Source of the DNA: Rhodococcus sp. 14-2470-1b
GTDB lineage: Bacteria; Actinomycetota; Actinomycetes; Mycobacteriales; Mycobacteriaceae
Assembly: GCF_002259415.1 (NCBI RefSeq)
Contig: NZ_NPFY01000004.1
Location: 62,001 to 126,000 of the forward strand
DNA: 64,000 bases
Reading direction: 5' to 3'
Part shown: positions 57,120 to 64,000 of the stretch, in pieces
How positions within the stretch are numbered: the stretch's first letter is position 1
Layout: every line of letters begins with the position of its first letter
Translations under genes and position numbers: made by a program
Notes under the pieces: model-generated
What the model was told of the DNA's origin: nothing
Seen by the model: the letters and a program-made list of their open reading frames with translations, nothing else
Databases searched by the model: none

Positions 57120-57830
57120 TCACGTCAACATACCCCGCTCCGAGGGTTCCCACCGCTTCAGCGCATTCACCGCGAACACGCACATCTGCCCCAGAACGGC
57201 CTCGCCTTCGGCCGCCGACGACCCGCGCGGGTCACCCAGCACTCCGTTCGGCGCGACCGCTCGGACACCACCGGAACGCAGCACGGGTAGAAGGTCCGCG
57301 AGCGAATTCGTGTTCCCGACCTCGATACGCGACTCGTCCACCACCTCCGGAGAAAGATGCAGCAGCAGTGAAGTTTCGGTACGGCCGGCGTGTGCGTCGG
57401 CGCCCGGAACGACGCAGGGCAACCAGGCCACGTCACGCCCCTCGTACCGCAGCAGCCGAACCGCTGCGACCAGCGCACCGACATTGCCGCCATGTCCGTT
57501 GACGAACACCACACGGTCCGCCCACCGGCACGCCGACCTGCCGTACTCGACGAGAATCGCCTCCAGTGCGTCCGCACCGATCGAGATGGTGCCGGGGAAG
57601 CCCTCGTGCTCGCCGCTCGCGCCGTACGGGATCGACGGCGCAACGGCAACGCCGGGCAATCGCTCCGCCACTGCCTGGGCGACCCGGGTGTCGGTGTCGA
57701 GAGGCAGATGAGGGCCGTGCTGCTCGACTGCACCGACCGGCACCGCCACAGTGCGACGTCCGTCGACCATCGGCCACCGGTCGTCGCCCAATCGTCGGTG
57801 CTCGGGCGACGGAATCTCGGTCTCTGCCAC
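57120..57830 (-). CDS. mftE: Mycofactocin precursor peptidase (creatininase family)
   Basis: The 236-residue protein has the creatininase-fold metal motifs of Mft[27 protein letters not shown] and [11 protein letters not shown]. MftE cuts the modified MftA peptide to release the Val-Tyr-derived core. I choose GTG 57830 because TACCAT lies exactly 6 nt upstream (leaderless pattern) and homology starts soon after; the frame extends to 57869. It heads an mftE-mftF-mftG run. The usual mftA, B, C and D genes are not upstream; instead a divergent GntR gene begins 103 bp away. Confidence 0.93.
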   Translation of the reverse strand: MAETEIPSPEHRRLGDDRWPMVDGRRTVAVPVGAVEQHGPHLPLDTDTRVAQAVAERLPGVAVAPSIPYGASGEHEGFPGTISIGADALEAILVEYGRSACRWADRVVFVNGHGGNVGALVAAVRLLRYEGRDVAWLPCVVPGADAHAGRTETSLLLHLSPEVVDESRIEVGNTNSLADLLPVLRSGGVRAVAPNGVLGDPRGSSAAEGEAVLGQMCVFAVNALKRWEPSERGMLT

Positions 57831-57836
57831 CGCTCG

Positions 57837-57842
57837 ATGGTA
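57837..57842 (-). promoter_or_regulatory. Leaderless-type -10 box for mftE
   Basis: TACCAT on the minus strand, 6 nt, then the GTG start. This suggests the mftEFG run is transcribed from its own promoter here rather than from an upstream mftABCD operon. Confidence 0.55.
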
Positions 57843-57933
57843 TCCGCTTCGAAAGTTCCGTCGACACACCGAACGTCACACACAGGAAACATTCCGCCAC
57901 TAGCGTGCGCACCAGCGGCACGAAAGGAGCATC

Positions 57934-58650
57934 ATGCCCCCACGTCGGCGATCGGTACTGCTGGCGCAGTTGAGCATTGCCGAACCGGGCGGTGCACAAC
58001 CCGCTATTCTCGACGAGCTCCGACGGGTGATCCTGTCCGGGGACGCGCCGCCCAACACTGCCATTCCTCTGGGTGACGTTGCCGAACTGTTCGGTGTGAG
58101 CCGAATCCCCGTACGTGAATCGCTGAAGACACTGATCGGCGAAGGTCTGGTGGACCACCGCCCCAATCTCGGATACACCGTCGCACAATTGACCTCGGCC
58201 GAGCTCCGGGAGATGTACATCGTCCGAGAAGTACTGGAGTCGGCGGCACTCGCCACCGCCGTCGCGTTGGCCGACGAGCAGGATCGGGAGCGAGCGATCG
58301 AGGCCGATCGGCTTCTCGAAGAAGCTATTTCCGACGATGATCCCCGCGAATACCACCGTCGCAGTCGCGAGTTCCACATGGCATTGACCAGGCCGTCTCG
58401 AATGAAGCGATTGCTGCACATGCTGGAATCGGCATGGAACATCACCGAGCCGGTACAGCCGATGGTGCAGGTCGCGGGGTCGGACCGCGCGTCCCTGCAT
58501 GCGGATCACCGGTCGATGCTCGACGCGTTCCTCGACCGCGACGCAGCAACCCTGCTGGCCATCTCGCAGTCGCACTCCGCCCGCCTCAACACCGTCATCT
58601 CCTCCATCACGAGCGATACCGGGTTGCTGGCGGATTCACCCGGGGACTGA
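57934..58650 (+). CDS. GntR/FadR-subfamily transcriptional regulator
   Basis: The 238-residue regulator has an N-terminal winged helix (LGDVAELFGVSRIPVRESLKTLIGEGLV, quoted here only by its SRIPVRESL core, ~48-56) and a C-terminal FCD ligand domain with metal-site histidines (REFHMALT and HADHRSML). ATG 57934 follows AAAGGAG at 4-5 nt. It precedes the NCS1 permease and racemase genes on the same strand and probably controls them. It diverges from mftE, so the 103-bp gap may hold sites affecting both. Confidence 0.93.
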   Translation: MPPRRRSVLLAQLSIAEPGGAQPAILDELRRVILSGDAPPNTAIPLGDVAELFGVSRIPVRESLKTLIGEGLVDHRPNLGYTVAQLTSAELREMYIVREVLESAALATAVALADEQDRERAIEADRLLEEAISDDDPREYHRRSREFHMALTRPSRMKRLLHMLESAWNITEPVQPMVQVAGSDRASLHADHRSMLDAFLDRDAATLLAISQSHSARLNTVISSITSDTGLLADSPGD

Positions 58651-58668
58651 CGTCGCGAAAAGATATAT

Positions 58669-58686
58669 CCCTGCCGTCACGCAGGG
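58669..58686. promoter_or_regulatory. Small inverted repeat between the GntR and permease genes
   Basis: CCCTGC-N6-GCAGGG is perfect and lies 19 nt after the GntR stop, followed about 20 nt later by a T-run (58705-58709). It may be a weak terminator or an operator for the GntR protein. Confidence 0.4.
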
Positions 58687-58788
58687 GCAACACTTCGTCG
58701 CTACTTTTTCTTCACCGGACTCGGCCACCGAAGGCAGAGACCCGATCACACCCGAAGCGCTCTTTCGCACGACGTACCAGGAGCATCG

Positions 58789-60348
58789 ATGACAGACACA
58801 GCGAACAGCTCGATATCGCCTGTCGGCGACATGATCGAGGCGGCAGGCCATCCCGTCGGTGGTGGACTGATCAAGGACAGCTACGACCCGAGACTCACCA
58901 ACGAAGACCTCGCGCCGTTGAAGAAGCAATCATGGACGTCGTACAACCTGTTCGCGTTCTGGATGTCCGACGTGCATTCCGTCGGTGGATATGTCACCGC
59001 AGGTAGTCTTTTCGCGCTCGGGTTGGCCAGTTGGCAGGTCCTGGTGTCCCTGCTCGTCGGCATCACCATCGTCTACTTCTTCTGCAATCTGGTCGCCAAG
59101 CCCAGCCAGGTGGCAGGCGTTCCGTACCCGGTGATGTGCCGGGCGTCGTTCGGTGTCCTGGGTGCAAACATCCCGGCCATCATCCGCGGTTTGATCGCGG
59201 TGGCCTGGTACGGAATTCAGACATTTCTGGCGTCGGCGGCGCTCGACATCGTCCTGATCAAACTGTTCCCGTCGCTTGCTCCGTACGCCGTCACCGCCGA
59301 CTACGGTTTCGCCGGCCTCTCCGCACTCGGATGGGCGAGCTTCCTGTTCCTGTGGGTACTGCAGGCTGCTGTCTTCTGGCGTGGCATGGAATCGATTCGG
59401 AAGTTCATCGACTTCTGTGGGCCTGCCGTCTACGTGGTCATGTTCGCGCTGTGCGGCTACCTCATCTGGAAGGCCGGCTGGGGTGCAATCGATCTGAACC
59501 TGGGCGAGGTCGAGTACACGGGATTCAGTTCCGTTCCGGTCATGCTCGGCGCCATTGCGCTCGTCGTCTCCTACTTCTCCGGCCCCATGCTCAACTTCGG
59601 CGACTTCTCCCGTTACGGAAAGTCCTACGCCGCAGTGAAGAAGGGAAACTTCCTCGGACTGCCGGTCAACTTCCTGGTCTTCTCCATCCTTGTCGTCGTC
59701 ACCGCGTCCCTGACGCTGCCCGTGTTCGGCGAACTCATCACCGACCCGGTGGAGACGGTCGCCCGGATCGACAGCACCTTCGCCATCGTCCTCGGTGCCT
59801 TGACGTTCACCATCGCGACGATCGGCATCAACATCGTCGCGAACTTCATCTCCCCCGCCTTCGACTTCTCCAACGTCAGCCCGCAGAAGATCAGCTGGCG
59901 GGCAGGCGGCATGATCGCCGCCGTCGGCTCGGTCCTGATCACCCCGTGGAACCTCTACAACAACCCCGAGGTCATCCACCTCACGCTCGAGACGCTCGGC
60001 GCATTCATCGGCCCACTGTTCGGCGTCCTGATCGCGGACTACTACCTGGTGCGCAAGCAGAAGGTCGTCGTGGACGAACTGTTCACCATGTCTCCTGCCG
60101 GAAAGTACTGGTACTCCAAGGGTTACAACCCCGCCGCCGTGTACGCCACGATCGTCGGCGCACTGATCGCCATGTTCCCGGTGCTGTTCAACGGCGCCAT
60201 CGAGGGAATGGAGATCGCAGGGATGGCGACCGCGTCCAAGTACAGCTGGTTCATCGGATGCGGAATCGGGTTCGGGCTGTACTACGTTCTCGCCACCAGG
60301 ACCAAGCTCGCCGTGACGAACCATCTCGACGATTCCGTGAGCGCATAG
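58789..60348 (+). CDS. NCS1-family permease (hydantoin/purine/cytosine type)
   Basis: The 519-residue membrane protein has about 12 hydrophobic segments and NCS1 features: SYNLFAFWMSDVHSVGGYV (TM1 region), VPYPVMCRASFGVLGANIP, and MLNFGDFSRYGKS. It imports a nucleobase-like ring compound such as a hydantoin, allantoin or purine with a cation. ATG 58789 follows AGGAG at 5 nt. Ten bases separate its stop from the racemase start, so the two form an operon. The racemase neighbour favours a hydantoin or allantoin-like substrate. Confidence 0.92.
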   Translation: MTDTANSSISPVGDMIEAAGHPVGGGLIKDSYDPRLTNEDLAPLKKQSWTSYNLFAFWMSDVHSVGGYVTAGSLFALGLASWQVLVSLLVGITIVYFFCNLVAKPSQVAGVPYPVMCRASFGVLGANIPAIIRGLIAVAWYGIQTFLASAALDIVLIKLFPSLAPYAVTADYGFAGLSALGWASFLFLWVLQAAVFWRGMESIRKFIDFCGPAVYVVMFALCGYLIWKAGWGAIDLNLGEVEYTGFSSVPVMLGAIALVVSYFSGPMLNFGDFSRYGKSYAAVKKGNFLGLPVNFLVFSILVVVTASLTLPVFGELITDPVETVARIDSTFAIVLGALTFTIATIGINIVANFISPAFDFSNVSPQKISWRAGGMIAAVGSVLITPWNLYNNPEVIHLTLETLGAFIGPLFGVLIADYYLVRKQKVVVDELFTMSPAGKYWYSKGYNPAAVYATIVGALIAMFPVLFNGAIEGMEIAGMATASKYSWFIGCGIGFGLYYVLATRTKLAVTNHLDDSVSA

Positions 60349-60358
60349 GATTCTGCAG

Positions 60359-61090
60359 GTGCTCATCAAGGTCATCAATCCCAACACCACATCGTCGATG
60401 ACCGACACGATCGGGAGGTGTGCCCGGGCCGTAGCCGGTCCGGGCACGCTCGTCGACGCGGTCAATCCGACGATGGGGCCCGCCTCGATCGAATCGCACG
60501 TCGACGAAGCACTCAGCGTGCCCGGCATTCTCGAACAAATCGCGATCGGCGAACAGCAGGGCGCCGACGGTTACGTCATCGCCTGCTTCGGCGATCCGGG
60601 CATCGAGGCCGCCCGTGAAGCTGCCGTAGGCCCCGTCGTCGGCATCGCCGAAGCCGCGATGCACGCTGCGAGCTTCCTCGGCCGAGGGTTCTCCGTGGTC
60701 ACCACCCTGGAACGCACCACGGGCAGAGCGCAGGACCTCGCCGACCACTACGGTTTCACTCGCACATGCCTCGCGGTCCACGCATGCGACATTCCTGTCC
60801 TCGACCTCGAGACCGACCCGGACGCCCGCAAGATCGTCACCGAGGCATGTCGTGACGCTCTGGAATCCGACGGAAGCGACGCCATCGTGCTCGGCTGCGC
60901 CGGCATGGCCGACCTGTGCGAGCACATCTCGTCGGAGATCGGGGTGCCGGTCGTCGACGGTGTCGCCGCGGCAGTGCTCGCCGTTCAGTCTCTCGTCACC
61001 ATGGGTCTGCGCACTGGAAAGCGGAGCGAATTCGCACCACCTCCACCCAAGGCATACGCGGGTTTGCTGTCCGGCTTCGGCCGTCCGTGA
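60359..61090 (+). CDS. Hydantoin / aspartate-glutamate family racemase
   Basis: The 243-residue protein matches the hydantoin racemase group of the Asp/Glu racemase superfamily. It opens INPNTTSSMTD and has two catalytic cysteines in IACFGDPG (Cys76) and VLGCAGM (Cys180), at the spacing seen in characterised hydantoin racemases. It interconverts D- and L-forms of a 5-substituted hydantoin or allantoin-like ring. The start is GTG 60359, 10 nt after the permease stop. No hydantoinase, carbamoylase or allantoinase gene lies in the window. Confidence 0.9.
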   Translation: MLIKVINPNTTSSMTDTIGRCARAVAGPGTLVDAVNPTMGPASIESHVDEALSVPGILEQIAIGEQQGADGYVIACFGDPGIEAAREAAVGPVVGIAEAAMHAASFLGRGFSVVTTLERTTGRAQDLADHYGFTRTCLAVHACDIPVLDLETDPDARKIVTEACRDALESDGSDAIVLGCAGMADLCEHISSEIGVPVVDGVAAAVLAVQSLVTMGLRTGKRSEFAPPPPKAYAGLLSGFGRP

Positions 61091-61147
61091 GTTTCACTGC
61101 TCGGCGGTGACCGAGGCGGCGTGAACGACAAGTGCCGCCTGTCGGCC

Positions 61148-61153
61148 TATCGT
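61148..61153 (+). promoter_or_regulatory. Leaderless-type -10 box for the P-loop kinase gene
   Basis: TATCGT is followed by 6 nt and ATG 61160. This fits the leaderless pattern and decides the start against a GTG at 61121. Confidence 0.55.
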
Positions 61154-61159
61154 CGAAAC

Positions 61160-61771
61160 ATGAACGAGTTGATCGCGTGGGCGAATGACCTCGCGGCGGG
61201 ACCTGGCCGACGAATCCTCGGGATAGCCGGGGCGCCCGGCGCGGGCAAGTCGACCCTCGGTGGGCGTCTGGTCGACGAGCTCGGATCCGACCGCGCTGTA
61301 CTGGTACCCATGGACGGGTTCCATCTCGCCGACGCCACGCTCGACGCTCTCGGGCGTCGGGCCAGGAAGGGCGCGCCCGACACGTTCGATGCCGCGGGCT
61401 ACGCGCATCTGCTGCGTCGCCTCCGACAGGAGTACGACGCCGGGATCGTCTACGCGCCGAGCTTCGACAGAACCCTCGAAGAGCCCATCGCCGGGAGCAT
61501 TGCGGTCGCCCCGGACGTGGGGTTGGTGATCACCGAGGGAAATTACCTTCTGCTCGACGAGGGAGACTGGCCACTGGCACGTGCCGAGATCGACGAAGTC
61601 TGGTTCATCGACATCGACGACGAACTGCGCCGCAACCGACTCGTGGAGCGGCACAGCATGTTCGGCAAGACGGACTTCGAAGCACGGGCCTGGACGCACG
61701 GGAGCGACGAGGACAACGCTGTCCTCGTCGCATCCACCGCATCTCGTGCGGACCGCCGCGTTCGTCTGTGA
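61160..61771 (+). CDS. P-loop nucleoside/nucleotide kinase-like protein
   Basis: The 203-residue protein has a Walker A site GAPGAGKST (residues 24-32), then VPMDGFHLADATL, YAPSFDRTLEEP and VITEGNYLLL. This pattern is shared by actinobacterial uridine kinase/pantothenate kinase-like (PRK09270-type) proteins. It should phosphorylate a small hydroxyl compound such as a nucleoside or sugar; the substrate is unknown. I chose ATG 61160 because TATCGT lies 6 nt upstream. It is 69 bp after the racemase and may not be part of that operon. Its stop is 3 bp from the convergent RidA gene. Confidence 0.88.
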   Translation: MNELIAWANDLAAGPGRRILGIAGAPGAGKSTLGGRLVDELGSDRAVLVPMDGFHLADATLDALGRRARKGAPDTFDAAGYAHLLRRLRQEYDAGIVYAPSFDRTLEEPIAGSIAVAPDVGLVITEGNYLLLDEGDWPLARAEIDEVWFIDIDDELRRNRLVERHSMFGKTDFEARAWTHGSDEDNAVLVASTASRADRRVRL

Positions 61772-61774
61772 GGG

Positions 61775-62425
61775 TTACTTGACCGCGTCGACCTCCACCT
61801 CCACGAGCCAGCCGGGAACGGGCAGGGTGGCGACTTCGAGGGCGAAGCGGGTCGGCCGTGCCGAGTTGCGCTCCATCGGTGCCGCAGGCTCCGCGGTACC
61901 CATCGGCACCAGTTCCGTCTCGTCCGAGTCCAGGTTGGTGTTGGCGAAGAACTGCCGGTACGCCCGGTTCCAGCCGGCGAAGTCCGCGACCGCGGCGCCG
62001 GGTGCGTTGTCGAGGAACACACGCATGGTCACCACGTCATCGAGCGAATAGCCTTCGGCTTCGAGGTTGTCCCTGATCTTCTTCAGGACGTTGATGCCTT
62101 GCGCTTCGGTGACGGTGACGCCGACGGGGAGCGTGCCGCCGGAGAACTCGTCGGTGTCGACGAAGGACTCGGGAGTGCCGGTGGCAGCGTCCTCGTTCAT
62201 CGCGGTCGGGCCGATACCGCTCGTCTTGTACACCGTTGCGTCCCCGGCGATCTCGACTCCCTGGGCGATCATCGGATTCGACTCCCCCACTTCGAGGACC
62301 GACCTGGCGCCCGGCGCCATGTCGGTCGAGGTCTCAGCGGCCGAGGAGTCCGACGAGCACGCCGCCGTGAACACGACGGCACCGGCAGCGAGCGCAGCGA
62401 AGAAGGAACGTGTGACCTTGGACAA
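61775..62425 (-). CDS. RidA/YjgF-family protein with lipoprotein signal peptide
   Basis: The 216-residue protein begins with a lipoprotein signal (hydrophobic AALAAGAVVF, lipobox TAAC, Cys23), then a RidA fold (VLKKIRDNLEAEGYSLDDVV, VFLDN, TRFALEVATLP). The Arg before FALEV aligns with the RidA catalytic arginine. RidA proteins hydrolyse reactive imines/enamines made by amino-acid enzymes and normally work in the cytoplasm. This one should be anchored outside the membrane. The start is TTG, preceded by AAAGGA. It lies 27 bp after the amine oxidase gene, so it probably deals with the imine that the oxidase releases. Confidence 0.9.
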   Translation of the reverse strand: MSKVTRSFFAALAAGAVVFTAACSSDSSAAETSTDMAPGARSVLEVGESNPMIAQGVEIAGDATVYKTSGIGPTAMNEDAATGTPESFVDTDEFSGGTLPVGVTVTEAQGINVLKKIRDNLEAEGYSLDDVVTMRVFLDNAPGAAVADFAGWNRAYRQFFANTNLDSDETELVPMGTAEPAAPMERNSARPTRFALEVATLPVPGWLVEVEVDAVK

Positions 62426-62452
62426 GAGATTTCCTTTCGTGGAAGTGAGATG

Positions 62453-64000
<1,548 letters not shown>

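Noticed and set aside
58930-60528. Minus-strand frame of ~530 codons opposite the NCS1 permease
   Set aside because: Asp/Glu/Arg-rich complement of a real membrane protein gene; no domain.

Overview
The window looks like a chromosomal segment of a high-GC mycolic-acid actinobacterium, most likely Rhodococcus or a close relative. The reasons are strong G/C third-position bias, giant actinobacterial-type NRPS genes, mycofactocin genes, many 4-bp ATGA gene overlaps, and several genes that appear leaderless (TANNNT followed 6-7 nt later by ATG or GTG). I see no rRNA, tRNA, CRISPR array, IS element or prophage.

Region 1 (1-37375, minus strand) is a non-ribosomal peptide synthetase locus. One uninterrupted 10,050-residue protein (7223-37375, TTG start) holds eight full modules plus a terminal C domain: C-A-T, C-A-T, C-A-T, C-A-T-E, C-A-T-E, C-A-T, C-A-T, C-A-T, C. 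A second gene (start 7094, running off the left edge) continues with A-T, C-A-T and C-A. The specificity pockets read by eye give X1-X2-X3-D-X4-D-Ser-Ser-Thr-X8-Ser-X10-X11... The first C domain has no loading module, so an outside acyl or aryl starter is likely. The two proteins end and begin with a matching pair of ~85-residue degenerate A-domain fragments, a plausible docking pair. A nested hairpin fills much of the gap between the genes. No thioesterase, MbtH protein, tailoring enzyme or exporter lies in the window.

Region 2 (37376-43867) holds a PPOX-fold protein, a TetR regulator translationally coupled to a YtcJ-like amidohydrolase, a hotdog thioesterase, an acetoacetyl-CoA synthetase, and an orphan AbiEi/DUF559-like protein flanked by 14-bp direct repeats.

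Region 3 (43925-57830) is twelve co-directional minus-strand genes that mostly fit C2 metabolism. They are mycofactocin genes mftE-mftF-mftG (without mftA-D), a small basic protein, a GAF-type regulator, an acetaldehyde-type aldehyde dehydrogenase with its DUF779 partner, a cation efflux protein, ethanolamine permease, eutB, eutC and an acyl-CoA synthetase. The expected route is ethanolamine -> acetaldehyde + ammonia (EutBC) -> acetate (aldehyde dehydrogenase). Mycofactocin is known to support alcohol oxidation in related bacteria.

Region 4 (57934-64000) has a GntR regulator, an NCS1 permease and a hydantoin/Asp-Glu racemase (plus strand), then a P-loop kinase. Converging on these is a minus-strand pair: a flavin amine oxidase (cut by the right edge) followed by a RidA-family protein carrying a lipoprotein signal peptide.
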